64,000 nt of DNA from positions 23,071,292 to 23,135,291 of the forward strand of contig NC_088312.1 in the NCBI RefSeq assembly GCF_910592395.1. Direction: 5' to 3'. Below the pieces are notes generated by a model. The model was not told where the DNA came from. It saw only the letters and a list, made by a program, of their open reading frames with translations, and searched no databases. Positions 50,931-63,780 of this stretch are shown piece by piece; position 1 is the stretch's first letter, and each line of letters begins with the position of its first letter. A program made the position numbers and the translations under genes. Origin of the DNA: Lineus longissimus. Taxonomy: Eukaryota > Nemertea > Pilidiophora > Heteronemertea > Lineidae.

Positions 50931-52197
50931 CTGGCCGGTAGGACCACGAATAGAAATTTGGTGCTAGCTTGACACAGCTACGAGTTTTAACTCTTCCTGT
51001 TGATCTGGACTTCTAATGTTAAAGGTTACATATAGCAGATCGAGCAATTTGTGAATGATTAGGGCAGGCTGGGGGCAGTGCAGCCCCCTTTAGAGGTGCG
51101 ATTTTCGAAACGAGAATCTGGGGGGGGGGGGGCCTATCAAAAGAGAAATGGAAAGAATTACCAAACAGTGCGTTTTCTTGGCATCTCAGTGGAGGGCATA
51201 GATAAGAAATAGTCATTTGCTTTTTATGATGAGGCGCCCTGAGAAATCGTTGCCCTCCGACGAAGGAGGTGGGGCGCCTGATAATCCAATCCCTGTAACC
51301 ACTGCCACACTCGCATAGTTTGCATTCTGGCTTGCGCGAGAGATGGATCAGAGATAAGTGTTGGCAGTCAGGACCACCTTCGGCCGTCTTCACCAAAACC
51401 TGTCCTCAAAGGTTTGTGACCCAATATGTTACACTCTCCGCGAAGTGTATGGGGAACACCTCTGCCAAATATAGCCATCGTGCTCGATTATCCATGGCAA
51501 CGATCGAGGACTGTGACAATTATCACCCCAACGTGGATACTAGTATACCTGTGGTTGAGTGACGTAAGCCCATGACATGTATCAATGTATTAATTTGTCT
51601 TGCATGTACGCACGTGCGCTGGTCGTCAAGGTTGGTCCTTAATTGAAAGGCATTTGGAATAGATTTAGCGTTTTCATCGACATTAGCTGATTAGCACCGT
51701 ATCAAACGAACGCACGGACCTTTCTCGAAGGCGAGTGTTTCTATTATCAAGGTGAGTCCTATTGTAGCTTTTTTTGGAGTGTATAACTTCCGTTTCTGAG
51801 TATTTCACCTCACTGTTTAGGAACGCGGGGAAGACAGATTGAAACGTCTGTTTCGCCTTATTGAATAGTCGTAAAAAAACCCGTTTAATGATGTAATGTG
51901 CTCTTTACGTTGTTCCCCATTATCAGTGCTTCCATACAGCACTTATATAAAGATACCATAACCAGGGGAAACAGAAAAAAAGTTAACCCCGTTCGCAGAT
52001 TGCGAAGTGTTATGTTCATGACATTATCCCGCAATTATCACAAATCCTCGCGATATAAAAGAAGTCTCCCGCAAAATAAGCTTCCCTGATACACTTGTTG
52101 TGTCATACCTCCTAATCATCTGCTGTTATCGTCTGCTAGCGCTTTTCTTGACACTCCAGACACATCATTCAACATACGACAGGTCGCGACCGTGGCA

Positions 52198-55100
52198 ATG
52201 ACTCAACCACTGCTCCCGACTCTCGCCGTCCTAGCCCTCGGGTTCTGTCTGACCTCATGGTGGTTCAGTCAAGCGTTCAGGACCGTCCCTTTGGATGCTG
52301 CGTTCGATTACATAATTGGTGAGTATTGTCCGTCTTTAAGCTTGACTGTAAAATATCTGACATGTTAAGATCGACTCTGCCTTTTGAAGCTTTACCTTCG
52401 GGATCATTCTGTCCCTGTACCTGTTGCTTTCTATTCATCAAAAGACATCCCTGCAGCTGTCTAACCAAATGATTTCTTCAAGCATCATGTTTCTTTCCTA
52501 TGCTGTAGAAAGAGCGAAGCGTGCCTTGCTGGATACACTGCTTGCGATTACATACATGCACACATGGGTAGTGGATAGACAGGCACTAACTATCGTCAAT
52601 TCAACCACACCTCGCGTCGCTAATTACGGGGCAATTAATTTAGATATATGAGACGACTGTCTTCCACGAAGATTATATGATTAATGTTTAAAGATTATGG
52701 AAATAATGATATCGAATTAATTATCTCCGATTCCAATTATGTTATATCGACTGCTTCCCCTCTACTCTTCTCACTCAAATCATTTTCCGCCTGTATATTA
52801 TTTGCTTTAGGCTTCACAATACTTTATTCCCATACACAGCACGACCCACGTAGGCCCACTTTAATACCAGTCACCGACGGGTACATGCTAGTTCAGCAAT
52901 AACGGTGCAGAGTATTTCATTACTTACAAAGTAAAATTTATGTGCAACCTTGTTCACAATTGGCAAATCTCTGCGTTCAGGACGAGATTTTCTTTTCACA
53001 GACCAGTAAATTGTCCACTTGACCGGTTCATAATTTCAAAGAGATGTCTGATAAGCTGTCTGTGTGTATTCGCAGACATGACAGATCGAGCGAGGGTTCG
53101 AAAAGTGATGTTTCGGTGTGGCAAGTCTTTTGTTTGATCCTCGAGCATGAGACTACCAATACTCATCCTGTCAGCAATAGTGTAATAAGGAAGTTCTTCA
53201 GTTATAAATAGAAGTCTGGCATCGTCTGGCTGAAGTAACTAAGCAGGCATGACCTTCCAAATACGATTACAATGTCACTCAGCCAACAATGTACATGTAT
53301 AGTCATTCGATATGCTGATATAGTCAACATTTTCCTAAATGTTGCATACAGTTGCCATTATAATCACAAAACTAGCTTTAGGCTAAGCGCACTGTACAAT
53401 GAAGACATATCCACTTAAACATTGAAAAAGATATATTCTTAAACCTTTCTGAAACACAGTGCAACACCTAAATGTCAAGATTATCATCAAGACTTCCTCA
53501 TATATCCTTTCAGTTGGTGGCGGCACGGCGGGCTGTGTTCTCGCCTCACGACTATCTGCGGACCCGAATGTGACCGTCCTTCTGATCGAGGCGGGTGGCG
53601 CCCCCTCCGGTTGGACCGGGCTTCTCTCCAAGATACCCCTCATGACGCCGCTCCTGCAGAAGACCACAGTCGACTGGGCCTACATGTCAACGCCACAAAA
53701 GAATGCGTTCATGGCTCTGAAGAACAATGTAAGAACACATAAATCCTCTCCACTCAAGATAAAATATGAATCGACAGCCATCTCATCCTGATAATAACTG
53801 TATATATATGTTGGCAGCATAATTTTTGCGCCAGTCAATCGATACCAGCCTGATCGCGCTGGGGATCGCGCGCGCCGTCCATCAGTTTGGCTACCAGCGC
53901 AGTCATATTGGAATTGGTCAGTGAACACGTCACACGTAGGCTAACCTCATCCTCTTCCCTCCTGCATACACTGCGAACCATTTATCGTTTTCCTCAAGCA
54001 AATTCTTGCTGCACTGCCGACCATGTCATGTCCGTATCACTCTTTTCAGCAATTTGGTTTGGCCGCTGGGAAAGGTATGGGAGGTACCAGCATGATCAAT
54101 GCGATGGTCTACATGCGAGGGAACCAGGCAGACTACGACCAGTGGGCTAAAGATGGCTGCCATGGATGGAACTACTCTACTATCCTCCCCTACTTCATCA
54201 AGGCCGAGAGAAATCATAATAGCATCCTTAGGGAAACGGGTAAGTATCAGGAAAATCCAGTCAAAACCTCGACGGAGCGTGGGAACTCGTCGGAGGGCCG
54301 ACTTGAGAAAAATTCCATGTTTGAAATAGGGTCAACCCTCAGATGGTGTCTAAGAATCAATCAGCGTTTATAGAATGAGGTTGGGAATCGCCTGTGTTAG
54401 AGTGTTAAAGCAAGCAACTAATGTTTTTTGTCAGATTCATTCCAGGGATTCTTTGCGTCGATTTATTCATAATTCCAAGTACAATTGCAACAGAAAACTT
54501 TGACATTATACGTCACATTTCCCTTCGGGTCATCGTCATCATCATCTCTTGGCAGGTTATCACGGGGCATCCGGCCTCCTCCATGTCGGAGATGTCGAGG
54601 GTCTCCCGGAACTGACTACAGCCTTCCTGTCTGCCGGGGCGGAGTCGGGCTACGGCACTTACGACCTGAACGGAAAGGAGCAGATGGGTTTCATGAAACC
54701 ACAAGGTGAAGCATTAATTGGCATTCCACAATGTCTCCTTGGTACTGCTTTATACATGTTATACGGGGTTGATCCGCTGCGACCTTCATGTCCTCCGGGC
54801 AGACTCTGGTTTCAGCACTCACGACCGTAACGGGGAAAAGCAGATTAGTTTCATTTAACCAAATGTAGTATTTCATAAACCTCGGCAACGTTGCCATACC
54901 TCACAGGTTTAGATCTCTTGTTGAGATTATTTTGCTAGTGATGTTTAACGAAGTATTTTCTTTCTTCATGTTTGAATAAAAGTCACCAACTAAGCTTCTT
55001 ATCGAAGATACAGCGTCATGTTTCATGATGTGTGGTTTGGGTTCCAGCACGTGTACGTCAACCCTAAAACTCTCCCTGTCATTCCAGCTACCATCAACCA

Positions 55101-58100
55101 GGGAGTCCGATGCACATCTTACGATGCCTACATCAGACCTGTCTTACACAGGACAAACTTACACATTCTGCCAAATTCTGTGGTAACGAAGGTATGTCGA
55201 ATATCCAAACACAAATGCAATACAATAATGAAAATGAAAGTACAATTGAATCTCGTGTCCGCCTGTACAAATGTATACAATGCAATAATACGAATGCTAG
55301 TAACGCAATCTCGTGTACGCCTGTACAAATGTATACAATACAAAATACAAATGCTAGTAACGCAATCTCGTGTCCGCCTGTACAAATGTATACAATGCAA
55401 TAATACAAATGCTAGTAACACAATCTCGTGTACGTCTGTACAAATGTATACAATACAATAATACAAATGCTAGTAACACAATCTCGTGTACGCCTGTACA
55501 AATGTATACAATACAATAATACAAATGCTAGTAACACAATCTCGTGTACGCCTGTACAAATGTATACAATACAATAATACAAACGCTAGTAACACAATCT
55601 CGTGTACGCCTGTACAAATGTATACAATACAATAATACAAACGCAAGTAACACAATCTCGTGTACGCCTGTACAAATGTATACAATACAATAATACAAAC
55701 GCTAGTAACACAATCTCGTGTACGCATGTACAAATGTATACAATACAATAATACAAACGCAAGTAACACAATCTCGTGTACGCCTGTACAAATGTATACA
55801 ATACAATAATACAAACGCTAGTAGCACAATCTCGTGTACGCCTGTACAAATGTAATGTAATAGAATCTCGCAATGTATACAATGTCACAAACAATCCTGC
55901 GTACGCCACAAATTATGCTTCTTTAATAAACGCATTTTAGTCTATTACTACTTTCAAAAGACCTACACTATCTCTATATTGGTTTCCAGGTAATTGTGAC
56001 TACCTCCAAGAAAGCAGAAGGCGTCTTAGCCATTGGTGCAGACGGCAAGTCCTTTAGGATCAACACAACAAAACAAGGAGAAGTGATAATCAGCGGCGGA
56101 ACTATCGCAAGTCCTAAGATACTGATGAACTCTGGGATAGGTCCCAGGCGCCATCTTGAAGAAATGAAGGTAGGTTATGCAAGTTAAGTGTGGTGAACAT
56201 ATGGCACGTTGAACTCATTTATAGCTGACTTTCCAATTGGTTTCAAAGTCTCTATACCATCTGTTCGCCGGTGGCAACTTAACCGACATGAACCATCATC
56301 CAACACGGTTCTAGCTACTGTTTTCTCCTCGGGAGATGATATGTTGTAATATCTACTCATTATAAAGCCTTAGAGAGATGCTACTTGACAACTACACCCT
56401 TCATGCTCACATTTACATTCCCATCTGCTCTGAAACCGACTATAATCGTCTTTCTTTCGACAGATCCCCGTCCTAGCCGACTTACCTGTTGGCCACAACC
56501 TAAAAGACCACCCATTCGTTGGTGTCTACTTTACCATAGAGAAACCTCTATCGATTACCCAGTCAAAACTGCTGTCTCCAAAGGAGATGATGAAGTATCT
56601 ATTCTTGGGTGAAGGTAGGTAGGCCTAAGCATATCAATGCTTATCATCTCGTGGGAAACAAGGCCTAACCGTCGTGTCTCCACTTCTTCCTGTCCGACTC
56701 CCTCTCCTCTTTTCAGGCCCGTCTTACGGTCACTGCCTTTCTCCTTGTGGTCCTTGAGCGGCCATCAAGATTTATATTGCTATCGGATGAGAAGCTACAG
56801 GTGGCACTGAAGACGTCCATTGTTAAATTCTGATATTTTGTTTATGACTCATGGTGCCTGGCTCTCTTACTCTCTGCTTCATGGAGCAACACTGCAATTA
56901 CAATGACTTGGCGTTTTTCTGTAACAGAACTTCACCTTTGACCTGATGGTGAGATTACCGAAGATCTCAATGATATCTTGTTGACAAATTGCTATTATGA
57001 ATCTTTTCCCAGGTTATTACGCGACGAACGGAATGAATGGAGTTGCTTTTCTACGAACATCCCTAGCCAACACAACGAAGCCAGACATTGAACTCCAGTC
57101 CATTGGTGTTGGTTCTGTTATCAATGACGTCATGAAAGATGTGTCCAATTACAGGCCAGATACTTGGGAGTCGTTCAAACCACCCAATTACAGCACGACG
57201 CAAGAAGGCTTTTTGATAGCTGTCTCCTTATTGGCGGCGAAGTCTACGGGACGTGTAGAACTGAATTCAACGGACCCGTCTGGTGCACCTGTCATTGACT
57301 TGAATTATTTCAGTAAAACAGAAGATGTCAACAGATTAGCTGAAGGTAAGACCGTCTTGTAATTAAGAAAAAGTAAGACAACTATAAGAAAATGTAAGGA
57401 AATTGTTTGAAAATGTATGACTGATTAAAGATGAATGTTTGAAAGATATATGGCATCTGTTGGATATCATTTTTAAGAAAATGTAAATGGAAGGAAAATG
57501 CAAGATGAAGCTATTAATCTCCTCGTCATAACCTCATCACCAACGATTCAATTCCAGGCATAAAAATGACAGTTGATATCGTCCACAGAAGTGCAGCATT
57601 CCAAGAGATTGGTGCTAAAGCCCACTTCCCTGCCTATGCTGAATGTTCCGGGTTCGAGGCCGGGACAATGGGTTACTTTCGGTGTTTGGTCAAGCAGACT
57701 GCTGTCAGCATCTATCACTTTGTTGGAACATGTAAGATGGGTGCCTTGAGTGACCCCACGAGTGTCTTAGATCCAACACTTAGGTAAGAAAACATGCAAT
57801 GTGTATCATGGCGTCTGGCGACTTCGTCGCTACTCAATTTCCTCTAACTTGACCTCAATAGTCTACCAGGTTCCTTTTGTGATACCAGTCAGGCAACGTG
57901 ATTTCAGTCAATAACACGGTGTCCAATAAAAAGACAAAATTATTTTACATGTATTTGTACGCGATCTCGCTCATGCATAACTAATCGTGGTGATTACTTT
58001 TGCAGTTGTTCAGGCAGGCAGCAGGGGTAACAGCGTATTATGTAATCACCCGTCACCCCTTCCATTTGCCAGATTAACTGCGAGCAAGACACTGAACGTT

Positions 58101-58526
58101 AGTTATGCATGAGCGATATCGCGTACAGGTACTACGAGTAAAATAATTTTGTCTTCAATCGGACACCTGACCGTGATAAACACGATGAATTGCAGGAGTG
58201 TCGTCTTCTAGCCAAAAATGGCCATCTCTGCGCTATATAACAATGTGGTATGTCCCTAAGTAAAGCGTTACATAGTCTAGTCATGTTATGACCGCATTCT
58301 CTTCTTCTTGATTTCAATCATGCTTATATTTCGCATTGTTTCTTCACTTAGGGTTAAAGGCTTTACTGGCTTGAGAGTGGTGGATGCGTCCATCATGCCA
58401 TCCGTCCCGTCTGGGAACACCATGGCCCCAGTCGTAATGGTGGCAGAAAGAGCTGGAGACATCATCAAGGCCAGAAAGAAATGCGGAGAAAACCAGAAAA
58501 ATATGATTCCTACCTCATGTTATTAA
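52198..58526 (+). CDS. GMC-family FAD oxidoreductase, glucose/choline dehydrogenase-like (10 exons)
   Basis: Flavin-dependent oxidation of an alcohol or sugar group; the substrate cannot be told from sequence. Exons: 52198-52318, 53514-53728, 54050-54239, 54556-54705, 55088-55191, 55990-56169, 56464-56614, 57013-57345, 57558-57783, 58352-58526. Phases agree and give 614 residues. A hydrophobic N-terminus ([15 protein letters not shown], residues 9-23) suggests a signal peptide or anchor. The Rossmann motif [19 protein letters not shown] covers residues 37-55. [19 protein letters not shown] matches GMC signature 1, and [20 protein letters not shown] matches signature 2. The active-site pair is His535 ([10 protein letters not shown]) and Asn579 (PSGNTMAPV). 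Most confident in exons 2 to 10. Intron 4 carries a decayed exon 4 copy, intron 5 is mostly minisatellite and intron 9 holds a MITE. Confidence 0.93.
54770..54866 (+). pseudogene. Decayed duplicate of GMC exon 4 3' half
   Basis: Within intron 4 of the GMC gene, CCTTCATGTCCTCCGGGCAG aligns with CCTTCCTGTCTGCCGGGGCG of exon 4. It continues with matches to the ACGACCTGAACGG and AGCAGATGGGTTTCATGAAA segments (here ACGACCGTAACGG and AGCAGATTAGTTTCATTTAA). Read in the exon 4 frame it has a stop where exon 4 reads Lys, so it is not functional. It suggests an old local exon duplication. Confidence 0.75.
55251..55860. repeat. 58-bp minisatellite in GMC intron 5, ~11 units
   Basis: CTCGTGT words at about 55253, 55311, 55369, 55427 and onward to about 55829 give a 58-bp period. 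A unit runs AATCTCGTGTACGCCTGTAC, then AAATGTATACAATACAATAA, then TACAAACGCTAGTAACAC. On the minus strand it contains TTTGTACAGGCGTAC and GTTACTAGC, the same words as the large downstream array, so it is an inverted relative of that satellite. It occupies most of the 798-bp intron. Confidence 0.95.
57918..58167. mobile_element. 250-bp MITE-like element with ~65-bp terminal inverted repeats
   Basis: It starts GGTGTCC (57918) and ends GGACACC (58167). The inner parts of the arms also pair: GACAAAATTATTTTAC with its complement GTAAAATAATTTTGTC, and CGCTCATGCATAACTAA with TTAGTTATGCATGAGCG. It is in GMC intron 9 and has no coding capacity. Target duplications are unclear. Confidence 0.85.
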
Positions 58527-58799
58527 ACCGAAGTCCGTCATTCGTTGTGATATAACAAGAAGTCGTGATAACGCCGAAAGCGCTCATTAGTTTGCGTTTG
58601 AATACACAATGCCTCTATAAGATTGTGGTTTATGACTGAATATAGAATGATTTCATTCTTTTTAATGTGATATGTTTGTTATCATCAAATGATTCAATAA
58701 AGAGCCGTCGTTCGAATGGGGTTGTTTTTCAAATCCCTGTTCTTCTACCCTTGCAGCGAAAACCATTGCTACCAATAGCGATACATGTTTTGTTACGTG
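58527..58799. other. GMC gene 3' region before the satellite array
   Basis: Short 3' flank of the GMC oxidoreductase gene, including a polyadenylation hexamer. No other gene is seen before the array begins. Confidence 0.7.
58696..58701 (+). terminator. Polyadenylation signal, GMC oxidoreductase
   Basis: AATAAA 170 bp after the GMC stop codon and about 110 bp before the satellite array. Confidence 0.65.
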
Positions 58800-61700
58800 C
58801 GTTCGTACAGGCGTACGCGAGATTTGTGATGCTGAATAACATTTGCACAGGCGTACGCGAGATTCTGTTACTAGCATTTGCCATGCTGAATAACATTTGT
58901 ACAGGCGTACGCGAGATTCTGTTACTAGCATTTGCCATGCTGAATTACATTTGTACAGGCGTACACGAGATTCTGTTACTAGCATTTGCCATGCTGAATA
59001 ACATTTGTACAGGCGTACGCGAGATTCTGTTACTAGCATTTGTCATGCTGAATTACATTTGTACAGGCGTACGCGAGATTCTTTTACTAGCATTTGTCAT
59101 GCTGAATAACATTTGTACAGGCGTACGCGAGATTCTTTTACTAGCATTTGTCATGCTGAATAACATTTGTACAGGCGTACGCGAGATTCTTTTACTAGCA
59201 TTTGTCATGCTGAATAACATTTGTACAGGCGTACGCGAGATTCTGTTACTAGCATTTGCCATGCTGAATAACATTTGTACAGGCGTACGCGAGATTCTGT
59301 TACTAGCATTTGCCATGCTGAATTACATTTGTACAGGCGTACACGAGATTCTGTTACTAGCATTTGCCATGCTGAATAACATTTGTACAGGCGTACGCGA
59401 GATTCTGTTACTAGCATTTGTCATGCTGAATTACATTTGTACAGGCGTACGCGAGATTCTGTTACTAGCATTTGTCATGCTGAATAACATTTGTACAGGC
59501 GTACGCGAGATTCTTTTACTAGCATTTGTCATGCTGAATAACATTTGTACAGGCGTACGCGAGATTCTTTTACTAGCATTTGTCATGCTGAATAACATTT
59601 GTACAGGCGTACGCGAGATTCTGTTACTAGCATTTGTCATGCTGAATAACATTTGTACAGGCGTACGCGAGATTCTTTTACTAGCATTTGTCATGCTGAA
59701 TAACATTTGTACAGGCGTACGCGAGATTCTGTTACTAGCATTTGTCATGCTGAATAACATTTGTACAGGTGTACGTGAGATTCTGTTACTAGCATTTGCC
59801 ATGCTGAATAACATTTGTACAGGCGTACGTGAGATTCTGTTACTAGCATTTGTCATGCTGAATAACATTTGTACAGGCGTACGCGAGATTCTGTTACTAG
59901 CATTTGCCATGCTGAATAACATTTGTACAGGCGTACGCGAGATTCTGTTACTAGCATTTGTCATGCTGAATAACATTTGTACAGGCGTACGCGAGATTCT
60001 TTTACTAGCATTTGTCATGCTGAATAACATTTGTACAGGCGTACGTGAGATTCTGTTACTAGCATTTGCCATGCTGAATAACATTTGTACAGGCGTACGC
60101 GAGATTCTGTTACTAGCATTTGCCATGCTGAATAACATTTGTACAGGCGTACGCGAGATTCTGTTACTAGCATTTGTCATGCTGAATAACATTTGTACAG
60201 GCGTACGCGAGATTCTTTTACTAGCATTTGTCATGCTGAATAACATTTGTACAGGCGTACGTGAGATTCTGTTACTAGCATTTGCCATGCTGAATAACAT
60301 TTGTACAGGCGTACGTGAGATTCTGTTACTAGCATTTGCCATGCTGAATAACATTTGTACAGGCGTACGCGAGATTCTGTTACTAGCATTTGCCATGCTG
60401 AATAACATTTGTACAGGCGTACGCGAGATTCTGTTACTAGCATTTGTCATGCTGAATAACATTTGTACAGGCGTACGCGAGATTCTTTTACTAGCATTTG
60501 TCATGCTGAATAACATTTGTACAGGCGTACGCGAGATTCTGTTACTAGCATTTGTCATGCTGAATAACATTTGTACAGGTGTACGCGAGATTCTGTTACT
60601 AGCATTTGTCATGCTGAATAACATTTGTACAGGCGTACGTGAGATTCTGTTACTAGCATTTGTCATGCTGAATAACATTTGTACAGGCGTACGCGAGATT
60701 CTGTTACTAGCATTTGCCATGCTGAATAACATTTGTACAGGTGTACGTGAGATTCTGTTACTAGCATTTGTCATGCTGAATAACATTTGTACAGGTGTAC
60801 GTGAGATTCTGTTACTAGCATTTGCCATGCTGAATAACATTTGTACAGGCGTACGCGAGATTCTGTTACTAGCATTTGCCATGCTGAATAACATTTGTAC
60901 AGGCGTACGCGAGATTCTGTTACTAGCATTTGTGATGCTGAATAACATTTGTACAGGCGTACGTGAGATTCTGTTACTAGCATTTGTGATGCTGAATAAC
61001 ATTTGTACAGGCGTACGTGAGATTCTGTTACTAGCATTTGCCATGCTGAATAACATTTGTACAGGCGTACGCGAGATTCTGTTACTAGCATTTGCCATGC
61101 TGAATAACATTTGTACAGGCGTACACGAGATTCTGTTACTAGCATTTGTCATGCTGAATAACATTTGTACAGGCGTACGCGAGATTCTGTTACTAGCATT
61201 TGCCATGCTGAATAACATTTGTACAGGCGTACGCGAGATTCTGTTACTAGCATTTGCCATGCTGAATAACATTTGTACAGGCGTACGCGAGATTCTGTTA
61301 CTAGCATTTGCCATGCTGAATAACATTTGTACAGGCGTACGCGAGATTCTGTTACTAGCATTTGTCATGCTGAATAACATTTGTACAGGCGTACGCGAGA
61401 TTCTGTTACTAGCATTTGCCATGCTGAATAACATTTGTACAGGCGTACGCGAGATTCTGTTACTAGCATTTGCCATGCTGAATAACATTTGTACAGGCGT
61501 ACGCGAGATTCTGTTACTAGCATTTGTCATGCTGAATAACATTTGTACAGGCGTACGCGAGATTCTGTTACTAGCATTTGTCATGCTGAATAACATTTGC
61601 ACAGGCGTACGCGAGATTCTGTTACTAGCATTTGCCATGCTGAATAACATTTGCACAGGCGAACGTGAGATTCTGTTACTAGCATTTGTCATGCTGAATA

Positions 61701-63780
61701 ACATTTGTACAGGTGTACGGCGAGATTCTGTTACTAGCATTTGCCATGCTGAATAACATTTGTACAGGCGTACGGCGAGATTCTGTTACTAGCATTTGTC
61801 ATGCTGAATAACATTTGTACAGGCGAACGCGAGATTCTGTTACTAGCATTTATCATGCTGAATAACATTTGCACAGGCGTACGCGAGATTCTGTTACTAG
61901 CATTTGTCATGCTGAATAACATTTGTACAGGCGTACGGCGAGATTCTGTTACTAGCATTTGCCATGCTGAATAACATTTGTACAGGCGTACGCGAGATTC
62001 TTTTACTAGCATTTGTCATGCTGAATAACATTTGTACAGGCGTACGCGAGATTCTTTTACTAGCATTTGTCATGCTGAATAACATTTGTACAGGCGTACA
62101 CGAGATTCTGTTACTAGCATTTGCCATGCTGAATAATATTTGTACAGGCGTACGCGAGATTCTGTTACTAGCATTTGCCATGCTGAATAACATTTGTACA
62201 GGCGTACGCGAGATTCTGTTACTAGCATTTGCCATGCTGAATAACATTTGTACAGGCGTACGCGAGATTCTGTTACTAGCATTTGTCATGCTGAATAACA
62301 TTTGTACAGGCGTACGGCGAGATTCTGTTACTAGCATTTGTCATGCTGAATAACATTTGTACAGGCGAACGTGAGATTCTGTTACTAGCATTTGCCATGC
62401 TGAATAACATTTGTACAGGCGTACGCGAGATTCTGTTACTAGCATTTGTCATGCTGAATAACATTTGTACAGGCGAATGCGAGATTCTGTTACTAGCATT
62501 TGCCATGCTGAATAACATTTGTACAGGCGAACGTGAGATTCTGTTACTAGCATTTGCCATGCTGAATAACATTTGTACAGGCGAATGCGAGATTCTGTTA
62601 CTAGCATTTGTCATGCTGAATAACATTTGTACAGGCGTACGCGAGATTCTGTTACTAGCATTTGTCATGCTGAATAACATTTGTACAGGCGTACGGCGAG
62701 ATTCTGTTACTAGCATTTGTCATGCTGAATAACATTTGTACAGGCGAACGTGAGATTCTGTTACTAGCATTTGCCATGCTGAATAACATTTGTACAGGCG
62801 TACGCGAGATTCTGTTACTAGCATTTGCCATGCTGAATAACATTTGTACAGGCGAACGCGAGATTCTGTTACTAGCATTTGCCATGCTGAATAACATTTG
62901 TACAGGCGTACGCGAGATTCTGTTACTAGCATTTGTCATGCTGAATAACATTTGTACAGGCGTACGGCGAGATTCTGTTACTAGCATTTGCCATGCTGAA
63001 TAACATTTGTACAGGCGTACGCGAGATTCTGTTACTAGCATTTGTCATGCTGAATAACATTTGTACAGGCGAATGCGAGATTCTGTTACTAGCATTTGCC
63101 ATGCTGAATTACATTTGTACAGGCGTACGCGAGATTCTGTTACTAGCATTTGCCATGCTGAATAACATTTGTACAGGCGTACGCGAGATTCTGTTACTAG
63201 CATTTGTCATGCTGAATAACATTTGTACAGGCGAATGCGAGATTCTGTTACTAGCATTTGCCATGCTGAATAACATTTGTACAGGCGTACGCGAGATTCT
63301 GTTACTAGCATTTGTCATGCTGAATAACATTTGTACAGGCGTACGCGAGATTCTGTTACTAGCATTTGTCATGCTGAATAACATTTGTACAGGTGTACGT
63401 GAGATTCTGTTACTAGCATTTGCCATGCTGAATAACATTTGTACAGGTGTACGTGAGATTCTGTTACTAGCATTTGTCATGCTGAATAACATTTGTACAG
63501 GCGTACGTGAGATTCTGTTACTAGCATTTGCCATGCTGAATTACATTTGTACAGGCGTACGCGAGATTCTGTTACTAGCATTTGCCATGCTGAATAACAT
63601 TTGTACAGGCGAATGCGAGATTCTGTTACTAGCATTTGTCATGCTGAATAACATTTGTACAGGCGAATGCGAGATTCTGTTACTAGCATTTGCCATGCTG
63701 AATAACATTTGTACAGGCGTACGCGAGATTCTGTTACTAGCATTTGTTAGTGTGTATTACATTTTGTACAGGTGTACGTG
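58800..63780. repeat. 54-bp satellite array, about 90 units
   Basis: About 5 kb of nearly identical 54-bp units: ACATTTGTACAGGCGTACGC, then GAGATTCTGTTACTAGCATT, then TG(C/T)CATGCTGAATA. Variants include GATTCTTTTAC (mostly 59,085-60,500), GTACACGAG, GTACGTGAG, GAACG and GAATG (mostly beyond 62,340) and a one-base G insertion GTACGGCGAG at 61715, 61770, 61933, 62312, 62691 and 62962. The pair of variants GAATTACA plus GTACACGAG recurs 378 bp apart (58961 and 59339), a seven-unit higher-order period. Since 54 is 18 codons, long frames stay open on both strands, including one of about 1,030 codons on plus. The insertion variants break that frame, which argues against selection on a protein. Confidence 0.98.

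Larger units (their letters stand above)
46496..52197. other. Gene-poor interval, VBP1 to GMC oxidoreductase
   Basis: About 5.7 kb without a recognised gene. It contains the VBP1 3' untranslated region, two copies of a 167-bp dispersed repeat, a foldback at 48357-48420 and G runs near 48346 and 51121. Short frames on both strands have no family resemblance and no convincing splice structure. The promoter of the GMC gene should lie at the right end, but no core element is obvious. Confidence 0.55.

Noticed and set aside
53820-53935. Possible extra GMC exon between exons 2 and 3
   Set aside because: A short open stretch exists, but exon 2 and exon 3 join in phase and reproduce the expected family sequence without it.
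58800-63780. CRISPR-like array
   Set aside because: Units are contiguous with no unique spacers and the window is clearly eukaryotic, so this is satellite DNA.
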